DNA of 64,000 nt, taken from NCBI GenBank assembly GCA_934167485.1, contig CAKPKL010000008.1:1-64000 (forward strand), in the 5' to 3' direction. The first letter of the stretch is position 1. Each line of letters opens with the position of its first letter. The DNA is from an uncultured Bacilli bacterium (GTDB lineage Bacteria > Bacillota_I > Bacilli_A > RF39 > UBA660). A model generated the notes under the pieces. That model was not told the origin of the DNA. It searched no databases and worked only from the letters and a program-made list of their open reading frames with translations. Positions 54,345 to 62,671 of the stretch are shown here, piece by piece. Both the position numbers and the translations under genes were made by a program.

Positions 54345-54731
54345 ATGAAAAAGGTTTTTGTTTTATTTATAGCTTTATTTTTATTTCTTCCAACATTAAA
54401 AGCAGAAGAAAATAATACGCTTGCTAAAAGTGCTAAGAGTGCAATTTTAATAGAAGAAAGCACAGGACAAATTTTATATGAGTTTAATTCACATGAAAAA
54501 CAAGCTCCAGCATCTATGACAAAAATGATGAGTTTAGTTTTAATAATGGAAGCAATAGAAAAGAATGTAATTAAATGGGATGATATTATTACTGTATCAG
54601 AAAATGCATCTAGTATGGGAGGTTCTCAAATTCTTCTTGAAACTGGAGAGAAAATGAGTGTAGATGACCTCATTAAAGGTATAACAATTGCAAGTGGAAA
54701 TGATGCTGTTGTAGCTATAAGGAAGTCATAA
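54345..54731 (+). pseudogene. 5' fragment of a D-Ala-D-Ala carboxypeptidase gene (DacF/PBP5 type)
   Basis: A 128-residue fragment. It has a signal peptide (about 1-20), then PASMTKMM with the catalytic Ser-x-x-Lys (about 57-60), and the second motif IASGNDAVVA (Ser-Gly-Asn, about 118-120). The family continues for some 250 further residues including KTG, but here the frame turns into IRKS and stops. The break is exactly where non-family sequence begins, and a serine-recombinase element follows, so the gene was probably interrupted by insertion. The remaining part should lie beyond the window. Confidence 0.85.
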
Positions 54732-54806
54732 GTTTTAAAAGGAGAAGAGCAAATATAAGTACTTCAAAATCGTATTATGTAGAGTATTATTGTAAGTTTT
54801 ATATAT

Positions 54807-54825
54807 AAAGCCATTTATTGGCTTT
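54807..54825 (+). terminator. Hairpin upstream of WYL regulator
   Basis: AAAGCCA/TGGCTTT stem. The following ATTTGTTGC is a weak U-tract. A TATAAT box (54843-54848) follows in front of the regulator. Confidence 0.55.
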
Positions 54826-54871
54826 ATTTGTTGCTTTTTATGATATAATATTTGATAAATGAGGCGATACT

Positions 54872-55462
54872 ATGGGTAAATTATCAAATATGATGTATAT
54901 GATAGATTTATTAAATACAGGAAACATTTATACATTAAAAGAGTTATCAGAAAAAATAGGCGTAACTGAGAGAATGATACGTTATTATAAAAATGAAATT
55001 TGTGCTAATGGAATTGCTATTGAATCATTTAAAGGGCCAAATGGTGGATACTTTATGATAGATAAAATTAAGAATTATACTAGTATTAACAAGTATGATA
55101 TTCAATTGTTAGAAAATATATATAATTTGTTATTAAACGATGATTTTAAATATTTAGATAAATTTAAAGAACTTTTAGATAAATCAAAAAAAATGTATTC
55201 TATTTATGATGAAACAAGTAAGTATATTGCAAATATAAATATAAGTACACCAGGCGAAATAGAAAAGTTGATTGAAAATGCAATAAATAAAAATTATAAA
55301 ATAGAGATAATCTATAATGATATTAATGGTGGTCAATCAAAAAGGGTAATTCATCCGATTCATTTGTTTAAGTATAAGGATAATTACTATGTTACAGCAT
55401 TTTGTGAACTAAGAGACGACATAAGGCATTTTGAATTAAAAAGAATTGTAAACATTAAATAA
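54872..55462 (+). CDS. HTH-WYL transcriptional regulator
   Basis: A 196-residue protein. The N-terminal winged helix (about 1-65) reads YTLKELSEKIGVTERMIRYY. The C-terminal WYL-type domain is visible in GGQSKRVIHPIHLFKYKDNY and YVTAFCELRDDIRHFELKRI. WYL domains sense nucleic acids or nucleotides, and such regulators (for example BrxR, CapW) often control phage-defence loci. It is shorter than the usual 300-residue WYL protein. It sits first in the element, ahead of the metabolic operon with a promoter gap, so it is the likely regulator. Confidence 0.8.
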   Translation: MGKLSNMMYMIDLLNTGNIYTLKELSEKIGVTERMIRYYKNEICANGIAIESFKGPNGGYFMIDKIKNYTSINKYDIQLLENIYNLLLNDDFKYLDKFKELLDKSKKMYSIYDETSKYIANINISTPGEIEKLIENAINKNYKIEIIYNDINGGQSKRVIHPIHLFKYKDNYYVTAFCELRDDIRHFELKRIVNIK

Positions 55463-55520
55463 AAAAGACAAAATATTTCAATTTTGCGTGTTATAATGTA
55501 TTTAAGGGGGAAATGTGGTT

Positions 55521-56036
55521 ATGACAAATGATTATACATTCATTGATTTTGATGGGGTAATATTAGATTCTGAAGAAAGAATGTTAGAAAGAAAATATAA
55601 TTTAGGACTGCATGATCATAAAAATGAAAGTGAATTTGATACATATTTTGAATATACAAATTTACATCCAGAAGAATGGGAATATATCTTAAAAGAAGCT
55701 AAGTCAATCAATAACTCTGCTGAAATAATAAAAGAACTTGAAAGTTTAAAAAAGAATATAGCAATTTTAACAAAAATTCATACGCTTCAAGAAATGAAAG
55801 TAAAAACTGAAGTATTGAGAGAAGATTTAAAAATCTTTTGCCCAGTTATTTTTGTTCCGCCTGGTGTAAAAAAACATCAAGTAGTAATTCCAAATCATCA
55901 ATTATTAATTGATGATTCTAAAAAGAATATTAAGAGATGGATTGAAAATGGAGGAAGAGGTTTAATTTTTGATTCGACAATTGATAATGATACTGATGAA
56001 AAAGTAAAAAGTTTAGAATTTTTGATAAAGAGGTAG
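55521..56036 (+). CDS. HAD-superfamily phosphatase-like protein
   Basis: A 171-residue protein from ATG 55521 (GGGGG at 55506-55510; an in-frame GTG at 55515 is possible). HAD motif I is TFIDFDGVILDSEE, the motif II Thr is in AILTKI, and motif IV is LLIDDSKKNI. The size resembles 5'-nucleotidase-like HADs. It starts the operon; its stop is 5 bp before the next gene. Confidence 0.75.
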   Translation: MTNDYTFIDFDGVILDSEERMLERKYNLGLHDHKNESEFDTYFEYTNLHPEEWEYILKEAKSINNSAEIIKELESLKKNIAILTKIHTLQEMKVKTEVLREDLKIFCPVIFVPPGVKKHQVVIPNHQLLIDDSKKNIKRWIENGGRGLIFDSTIDNDTDEKVKSLEFLIKR

Positions 56037-56041
56037 ATACA

Positions 56042-58378
56042 ATGGAAAGAAATATTTTGCTTGAAAATTATCTTAAATCATTAGAGCAAAAATATAATGC
56101 AGTATGTTTTGACATAGATGGTACATTAACTACTAGAGATACTAAAAATATTGATGATAGAGCAATAGACATGATTATTGATTTGTTAGTAAGGAAAATT
56201 CCAGTTGTGTTTATAACAGGTCGCGGTGAAACTGGATTAGAAGATTTAAAACGTGATATTTATCTCCGCATTAAAACTAGTGAAAGCATTACTGATAGTG
56301 ATATGAAAAGAATATATGTTTTGACTAATGATGGTGCAAGATTATTCTATAGTAATGTAATTTCACAAGAAGAATTTTTAGGTGAAAATGTTTATATAAC
56401 GACAGAAGAAGAATTAAATCAGTTACTAATAGTAGACCAAATGATTAAGGAAATTAAAAATAAATTAGAAAATAATGATTATTTTCGTATAACTTACTCT
56501 AAAGACTTAAAAACAAATCAAATTTTAAACGTAAGAATGGTATTTAATACACATGATGATGGAATAATTAATTCAATGTTTGATAATATAGATAAATATA
56601 TAATAAACAATGGTTTAAATGGTATTCATCTAACAAGAGGAATGTACACGGATAATCCTGTTATTCAGATAGGTACTGCAACAAAAGATAAAGCTATTAA
56701 AAGAACAGAAAAAATAATTGGTGTCCCTCAAAATTCTATGATTAGAATTGGAGATTGTGGAGACTCACGTGGTAACGATTATGCAATGTTAAACTGTAAT
56801 CAAGGTTATAGTGTTGATAAAACAAGCGGTTCTAATGATTCATGTTTCCCAATCTTTGATGATTATGGAAATGTTTTAAAAGGAGTAGAAGCAACACTAA
56901 AATTGGTAAAAAGTGCTAAAATTTTACCTACTGTATCATTGGAAAAAGCGGTTAAAGATACTTATAAATATAATCTTGCTAAAGTTGAAAGTGATATTGT
57001 ATCAGTAAGACAATCACTTTTAAAAAAATATAATAATTTGATAAGTAGCAATTTTAATAATTGTAATGGAATTGATGATTTGTTTGATAAAGAAAGTGGA
57101 AGTATAATTATACCGATGTATGAGATGGAATTATTACAAAATAGTCCATTAAAAGATTTTTGGATATCCTCAGAGAATGGATCATTAATATATTCATTAA
57201 GAGATAATAATAATTATCTTCTTAGAGGATCAAAAACTTATTATTATTTTATATCAAACAGGATAAGTATTAATAGAAAAGATATTACTTCTAAAGAAGA
57301 TGTAATAAGTTGGTATAAAAATAACGAAAAGTTTTTGAATGATTCTATAAATGTAATTTTATCTACTGAAAACTTGAATAATCAAATTAATAAAAAACTA
57401 TTATTAGGAGTTTTGGATAATTGTAGAAATATTTTACTAGTTTTAATTAATCATTATTTGGTATCTAACTACTTTGATAAAAATATTTTATTTGATATTT
57501 CTTTGGAGGGTGAAAATCGTAACAATAAATTATATAATACCATTATGGAAATTGAAAGATTAATGAGTGGAATTTGTTTTGAAAGCCAATATATTGTTGA
57601 TAAAGAAAAAACTATAGAAATAATAAATAATACAAGAAAAGTATTACTTAATAATATGATACAGGAATTAGAAAAAGATGATGAAAAAGACTATTCTAAG
57701 AATTATAGAGCATATAGAGAAATAGATAACTTTGCAGAAAACTATATTGCTGTATCTTTATATAAAGAAAAATGTGATAACAATAGATTTGCAAATGCAT
57801 GTGGTTTAAGTTATGGTGGTATAGAACTTCCAATACTGGCTAAAATAGTTGATCAAAATAGAATTGAAAAATTATTAATTTTAAAATTTAATAAAGAAGT
57901 ATCTGGATACAAGAACAAACAACTATTGGATTTACGAAAATTTAATATTAAAAATTTTAATGGTTTAATAAATTCTGAATTTTTTGAAAACTCAAATGTA
58001 GACTTGTTTGATGATAATATTTTAACAGGAAAAACGTTACAAATAGCGATTAATGCGTTATATGATTGTAATATTAATGTTAATAATATTTGCATTGTTA
58101 GATATCCTAGTATTAATAGAATTGATCAAATGTTTTTAGATAATCCATCAGCAGTTGATTACAATTTGTTCTTTAACTACATATATGGATTATGCTTTAG
58201 TAGTCCATATAGTTGGAAAGATAATAATTGGAAAAATGAAAAAGGAGAAACTGATTATACAGATTCGTTAGGTGTATTTGATTTAAATAGAAAAAAAATA
58301 GTAGAGTGCTTAATAAAGAATCATGATTATAAAGAGGAAAGTGAAGTTGGAAAATATAGAAGGAGTTTTATAAAATGA
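56042..58378 (+). CDS. HAD phosphatase fused to phosphoribosyltransferase-like domain
   Basis: A 778-residue protein. The N-terminal Cof-type HAD (about 10-290) has AVCFDIDGTLTTRD (residue 23 on), PVVFITGRGE and IRIGDCGDSRGNDYAMLN (about 236-253). The middle (about 300-540) is helical and not recognised. The C-terminal region (about 565-740) looks like a type I phosphoribosyltransferase: CGLSYGGIELPILAK and the PRPP-loop-like VDLFDDNILTGKTLQIA (about 653-669). The pair suggests formation or turnover of a phosphoribosyl compound plus dephosphorylation. It overlaps the DHH gene by ATGA. Confidence 0.75.
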   Translation: MERNILLENYLKSLEQKYNAVCFDIDGTLTTRDTKNIDDRAIDMIIDLLVRKIPVVFITGRGETGLEDLKRDIYLRIKTSESITDSDMKRIYVLTNDGARLFYSNVISQEEFLGENVYITTEEELNQLLIVDQMIKEIKNKLENNDYFRITYSKDLKTNQILNVRMVFNTHDDGIINSMFDNIDKYIINNGLNGIHLTRGMYTDNPVIQIGTATKDKAIKRTEKIIGVPQNSMIRIGDCGDSRGNDYAMLNCNQGYSVDKTSGSNDSCFPIFDDYGNVLKGVEATLKLVKSAKILPTVSLEKAVKDTYKYNLAKVESDIVSVRQSLLKKYNNLISSNFNNCNGIDDLFDKESGSIIIPMYEMELLQNSPLKDFWISSENGSLIYSLRDNNNYLLRGSKTYYYFISNRISINRKDITSKEDVISWYKNNEKFLNDSINVILSTENLNNQINKKLLLGVLDNCRNILLVLINHYLVSNYFDKNILFDISLEGENRNNKLYNTIMEIERLMSGICFESQYIVDKEKTIEIINNTRKVLLNNMIQELEKDDEKDYSKNYRAYREIDNFAENYIAVSLYKEKCDNNRFANACGLSYGGIELPILAKIVDQNRIEKLLILKFNKEVSGYKNKQLLDLRKFNIKNFNGLINSEFFENSNVDLFDDNILTGKTLQIAINALYDCNINVNNICIVRYPSINRIDQMFLDNPSAVDYNLFFNYIYGLCFSSPYSWKDNNWKNEKGETDYTDSLGVFDLNRKKIVECLIKNHDYKEESEVGKYRRSFIK

Positions 58379-59334
58379 ATGTTGATGTTGAAAAAATAAT
58401 AGATATAATAAATAGTATTTCAAATGATGTCATTATTTGTGGTCATAAAAACGCAGATTATGATTCAATGTGTTCTTCGTTAGCATTAGGCTATTTTTTA
58501 AAACAATTAAATAAAAATGTTATAGTATACATAGAACCAGAAAGCATACACAAAATAAAATATTTTAATTGTGATTATCTTTTATATAGTGATATCAAAA
58601 CAAATGATTATACATTTATTGCTGTTGATTTAAATAGAACATCACGACTACCATCAAATATGGAAAAATATTATAATGATGCAAATTATACAATAAATAT
58701 TGATCATCATAATGGAAATACAACTAATGCAAATGCTATTTTAAGTATTCCTGATATAAGTTCAACTTGCGAGATAATATACGCCATATTGAAAAAGATG
58801 AATTTTAACATAAATAAATTAATTTCAGAACTATTATTTACGGGTATAGTAAGTGACACAAATTTATTTAGTAATAATACATCCCCTGAAACTCACATTA
58901 TAGTAAGTAAATTATTAAAAAATAAAATAGATAGTGAATATATTATAAATAAGTTTTACTTAGAAAAAACACAGAATGAACTTGAAATTATATCATATAT
59001 AATTAACAATTTAAGACATGAAAACTTTTATTATTCGGTGTTAGATATGAATAAAGAACCATTTAGTTTAGTATCATATTCTGATATTTCCAAAAAATGT
59101 ATTCCTTTTATTTTAAACAGAGAAGATATTGATGTTTTAATGATTATTATGGATTATGGAAATAAAATGAAAGGTGAAATTAGAAGCAAAAATGATATAG
59201 ATGTAAGTAAAATAGCTTCATTATTAACAGGTGGTGGCCATACCCATGCCGCAGGATTTGCTAATAAAAAAAAGCTAAATGAAATAATAACAATAACTAA
59301 TAATTTTTTGGAGGATATAAATAATGGAAACTGA
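58375..59334 (+). CDS. DHH/DHHA1 phosphoesterase (NrnA-like)
   Basis: A 319-residue protein with GHKNADYDSM (about 23-32), DLNRTSRL, NIDHHNGNT (about 108-116) and the DHHA1 motif GGGHTHAAGFA (about 285-295). These are the signatures of nanoRNases/pAp phosphatases and cyclic-dinucleotide phosphodiesterases. The first motif has Ala where the family often has Pro. It acts on a phosphoester, perhaps the same metabolite as its operon neighbours. Its start overlaps the end of the HAD-PRTase gene and its end overlaps the kinase gene. Confidence 0.85.
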   Translation: MNVDVEKIIDIINSISNDVIICGHKNADYDSMCSSLALGYFLKQLNKNVIVYIEPESIHKIKYFNCDYLLYSDIKTNDYTFIAVDLNRTSRLPSNMEKYYNDANYTINIDHHNGNTTNANAILSIPDISSTCEIIYAILKKMNFNINKLISELLFTGIVSDTNLFSNNTSPETHIIVSKLLKNKIDSEYIINKFYLEKTQNELEIISYIINNLRHENFYYSVLDMNKEPFSLVSYSDISKKCIPFILNREDIDVLMIIMDYGNKMKGEIRSKNDIDVSKIASLLTGGGHTHAAGFANKKKLNEIITITNNFLEDINNGN

Positions 59335-60376
59335 ATTGATAAAAAAAATAAAAGATAATTATGGATTAGAAATAATAAATGTTCAAGTTTTATCTGGCGG
59401 TTGGATGAATAAAAAATATTTGGTCACTACTATAGATAATAAAAAATATGTAGTTAAACTTTTCAGCCCAGAGAAAGTAAAAAAAATGAGTAAAGGAGAA
59501 TTTTCGGCTGATTATTTAGATGAACAGCTTGTTAATAATTTAAAAATAGAAAACTACATGTATGGTAATTGTTTAAATTGTGAAAAGATTAATTTAACAC
59601 ACGATAATAAATTGGTATTTGTATATAACGGATATAGAGTTGCTATTATTGATTACATAAGTGGTATATATGTTCCTAGAGAATATATTAGTAATGAGCA
59701 ATTGCATAAATTAGGACAAGAATGTGCAAAAATGCATTTGCTTTTTAAAAATGTTGATAGTTCAAAATATATTGGTGAATATTTAAAACTTCCATCCATT
59801 GAAAAATTATTTAATAACTATCAAAATAAAATATCTAATAAAATAGGTGAAGTAAGTGATGAATACTTAGAGTTATTATCAGTACAAGGCAAAGGATTAA
59901 GATGCTTAAAAGATAAAAGTATAATTAATGAAATACCAATTGCTGTAACCCACGGTGATTTTGCTGATGACAATATTCTTTTTGATGGTGAAATTCCACA
60001 TATTTTAGATTTTGAATTAGTTAGAGTAAATTCACCACTTCTTGATGTTGGAAGAATTATTATGTCATATTGTTTTGAGTATGATTGTATTAATTATAAT
60101 AAGATGAATTCTTTTATATTAGGATATGATAAAGAACTTAGTATACAAGATAATGATATTTTTCTTTCACTAATAACGGTTTGGATAAATGAAGTAGATA
60201 TGTGGATTAAAGAAAATTACTTTAATAAACCTTTAACCGAAAAAGCAAAAAGATTTCAAGACGAATTGATATATTTAACAAATAATTTAATTCCTATTAT
60301 TGAACAATATAAAAATGGCGGTAATTTAAAAGATTTTTGTGATAATAAAAGCAAACAAAGGAGATTATTAAAATGA
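59324..60376 (+). CDS. Aminoglycoside phosphotransferase/choline kinase-like small-molecule kinase
   Basis: A 350-residue APH-fold kinase. The N-lobe has VLSGGWMNKKYLVTT and KYVVKLF (ATP-binding Lys). The catalytic loop is VTHGDFADDNILFDG (about 207-221), and the metal-binding ILDFELVRVNSPLLDVGR takes the place of the DFG/DxD motif. The family phosphorylates small molecules such as sugars, homoserine or choline. Nothing marks it as a resistance gene. It overlaps both neighbours, so it is a true operon member. Confidence 0.8.
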   Translation: METELIKKIKDNYGLEIINVQVLSGGWMNKKYLVTTIDNKKYVVKLFSPEKVKKMSKGEFSADYLDEQLVNNLKIENYMYGNCLNCEKINLTHDNKLVFVYNGYRVAIIDYISGIYVPREYISNEQLHKLGQECAKMHLLFKNVDSSKYIGEYLKLPSIEKLFNNYQNKISNKIGEVSDEYLELLSVQGKGLRCLKDKSIINEIPIAVTHGDFADDNILFDGEIPHILDFELVRVNSPLLDVGRIIMSYCFEYDCINYNKMNSFILGYDKELSIQDNDIFLSLITVWINEVDMWIKENYFNKPLTEKAKRFQDELIYLTNNLIPIIEQYKNGGNLKDFCDNKSKQRRLLK

Positions 60377-62328
60377 GAGTAGTTAGTATAGGTGATTTAG
60401 TAACAGATTATTATTATAAAAACGAAAAGTTTTTAGGAATAAATGGTGGGATGACTTCTCACAATATCATTGCTAATTTAGCAAAAATGGGTATTAATAC
60501 TGTAGTGTTTGGTACATGTGGTAATGATATGCAAGGTGAAATAGCAATTAAAAGTCTTGAAAAATTGGATGTTGATACAAATAATATTGTAGTTTTAGAT
60601 GATGTGAGAACAAGATGCTTTCACGTATCATACTTTGATAACGAAGATAAATTATCATTTACTTCAAAAAAAAGATGCCCTTTTTGTAATAATAAAAAGT
60701 GGTATGAAGATAGTTTGATTGATACAGATGATATTATAAAAAAAATTAATAATGATGATATTTTAGTATTTGATAATTTAAATAGTAGAAATCAAATATT
60801 GATTGATAAAACTCGTAATAAAAAAATAATTGATTTAGGACAATATTTTGAATTAGAAAATATGTCTGATAAAGAAATAATAAATAAGATAAAAAATAAG
60901 TTTGAAATCATTAACTTTAATGAAAGAGTATCAAAGTATTTAGTTAAACGATTAAATTTAAATACTGATATAGATTTATATAACATTTTAAATCCAAACT
61001 TTATGACGATTACGCGTGGAGAAAACGGTGCTACTTTTATTTGTGGAGGAAAAGAATATAATTTTAACTTAAAAAGTAAAGGAAAAGTTGTAGATTCTAC
61101 TGGCGCTGGTGATGCTTTTATTTCTAGCATAATAAAAGATTGTATAAAAAATAATTTTGTTTATGATCAAGATATGTTTGAAAAATGGTATGAAAACTCA
61201 AACAAACTAACAGCTAAAGTTGTTTCCAAAATGGGAGCAAGGGGCCACATTAATTCTCTATTTAAAGTTAAAAAGATAGATAATGAATGTACTTGTAATA
61301 ATTTCATATATAATGAAAGAAAAAAAATCAAACGATGTAATATAAATATTAACAATCTCGAAACAAGAATTATCAATGCAGTCAATTCTTCAGCAAGCAG
61401 TAAAATTGAAGATATTTCTTTTAATGAAAATGATAATTGTTTATTTATTGGAACTGGTGGTTCATATGCTGGATCATATTTTTCCGCTAAAATTATAAAT
61501 TTATTATACGGATGCAATACATATTCAATGTATCCAAGAGATGTTTTATATAGAAATAATAATAATATAAATAAAGTTGTATTATTTTCTTATTCTGGTA
61601 CAACAAATGATATTATTACAAGTGTCAAAGATTTAGATAAGAAAAAAATATATATTGTTACTAAAGGAGAATTACAAAATATTGTATTAAAAACAGGAAT
61701 TCTAAAAAAGAATATTTTAAGTTATAGAACTTCTTCCAATAAAGGTAAAGAACGTGGATTTTTATCATTTGAAGGTGCAGTTGCTCCAGCAGTAATCTTC
61801 TTAAAACACTATCTTGAAAAAACTAATTATAGTATTAATATTGAAAATTTTATAAAAAAGTCAATTAATTATTGGAATGAAAAAATAGAAAGTGTAATAA
61901 CTAAAGATATAATAATAAATATAAAAGAACATGGGACACTAAATTTGTTTCGTGGTGACTATACTGATACAGCTTGTTATGATTTAGAAAGCAAAATTAT
62001 TGAATCTGGTATATTCAATTGTATAATTCATGAAAAGAAGAATTTTTCGCATGGAAGGTTTATTAATTATGAAAACTTAAATAATTCTATTTCTATATAT
62101 TTTAAGCAAAAATCAACAACAAAGTATGAACAAGAGTTATTAAAATATTTGGGAGATAATAATGTTATAATTGAAAGTAATTATGATGGTATTTTGGCAG
62201 AATTTGATTTGTTGATTGCTTCACAATTTATCATTTATTATATTGGAAAGTTTCTCAACATTGATGTTTCAAAACCTAATTATTCTGAAAACGCTATGAA
62301 AATATATTTTTATAAAGGTGATTTGTAA
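60373..62328 (+). CDS. PfkB-family sugar kinase fused to SIS domain
   Basis: A 651-residue protein. Residues 1-300 form a ribokinase-type PfkB domain, with GINGGMTSHNIIANLAKMG near the N-terminus and DSTGAGDAFISSI (catalytic Asp, about 241-253). A CPFC motif (about 102-106) lies inside this domain. Residues about 330-640 are a SIS domain of the sugar-isomerase/GlmS type, with FIGTGGSYAGSYFSAK (about 358) and LFSYSGTTNDI (about 405). SIS domains bind phosphosugars, so the two parts may act in sequence on one sugar. It is the last gene of the operon; a terminator follows at 62388-62415. Confidence 0.82.
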   Translation: MRVVSIGDLVTDYYYKNEKFLGINGGMTSHNIIANLAKMGINTVVFGTCGNDMQGEIAIKSLEKLDVDTNNIVVLDDVRTRCFHVSYFDNEDKLSFTSKKRCPFCNNKKWYEDSLIDTDDIIKKINNDDILVFDNLNSRNQILIDKTRNKKIIDLGQYFELENMSDKEIINKIKNKFEIINFNERVSKYLVKRLNLNTDIDLYNILNPNFMTITRGENGATFICGGKEYNFNLKSKGKVVDSTGAGDAFISSIIKDCIKNNFVYDQDMFEKWYENSNKLTAKVVSKMGARGHINSLFKVKKIDNECTCNNFIYNERKKIKRCNININNLETRIINAVNSSASSKIEDISFNENDNCLFIGTGGSYAGSYFSAKIINLLYGCNTYSMYPRDVLYRNNNNINKVVLFSYSGTTNDIITSVKDLDKKKIYIVTKGELQNIVLKTGILKKNILSYRTSSNKGKERGFLSFEGAVAPAVIFLKHYLEKTNYSINIENFIKKSINYWNEKIESVITKDIIINIKEHGTLNLFRGDYTDTACYDLESKIIESGIFNCIIHEKKNFSHGRFINYENLNNSISIYFKQKSTTKYEQELLKYLGDNNVIIESNYDGILAEFDLLIASQFIIYYIGKFLNIDVSKPNYSENAMKIYFYKGDL

Positions 62329-62387
62329 TCAATTATTTAGGAGAACATTTATATAAGTATTAAAATATAAAAATGAGATTAATTTGT

Positions 62388-62415
62388 AGAACTCGGAGTT
62401 ATGAGTTCTTTTTTT
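62388..62415 (+). terminator. Terminator of the metabolic operon
   Basis: AGAACTC/GAGTTCT stem with T7. Confidence 0.85.
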
Positions 62416-62452
62416 CATTTATTCTAATAAGTTTAAATGAGGTGGATAAAAC

Positions 62453-62655
62453 TTGGATAATAATCCTGAAACTCTAATTGCAAAAAAAATGATACAAAAA
62501 AAGTTACTGAATGAACTTTGTGGCAAAGGTTTAATTGATTTTACAAATACAAGTAATATTATTAAAAAGCTAGATGAAGATATTAATAAATTAAAAGAAT
62601 TACAAGAAAAAGATAAAGATCTAAAAAATATAATAGTTAAAATTCCAGTTTAGAA
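62453..62655 (+). CDS. Small helical protein upstream of the recombinase
   Basis: A 66-residue protein starting at TTG 62453 with GAGGTGG 7 bp upstream. It is Lys/Glu/Asn-rich and helical, ends KNIIVKIPV, and lies immediately in front of the recombinase gene. Small proteins at this place in serine-recombinase elements are common; it could be a partner or directionality factor, but nothing proves it. Confidence 0.6.
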
Positions 62656-62671
62656 GGAGGTATTAAAATTT

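Noticed and set aside
59324..60376. Aminoglycoside-resistance gene
   Set aside because: It has the APH fold, but it is embedded by overlaps in a metabolic operon and shows no specific match to a resistance subfamily; a small-molecule kinase is the safer call.
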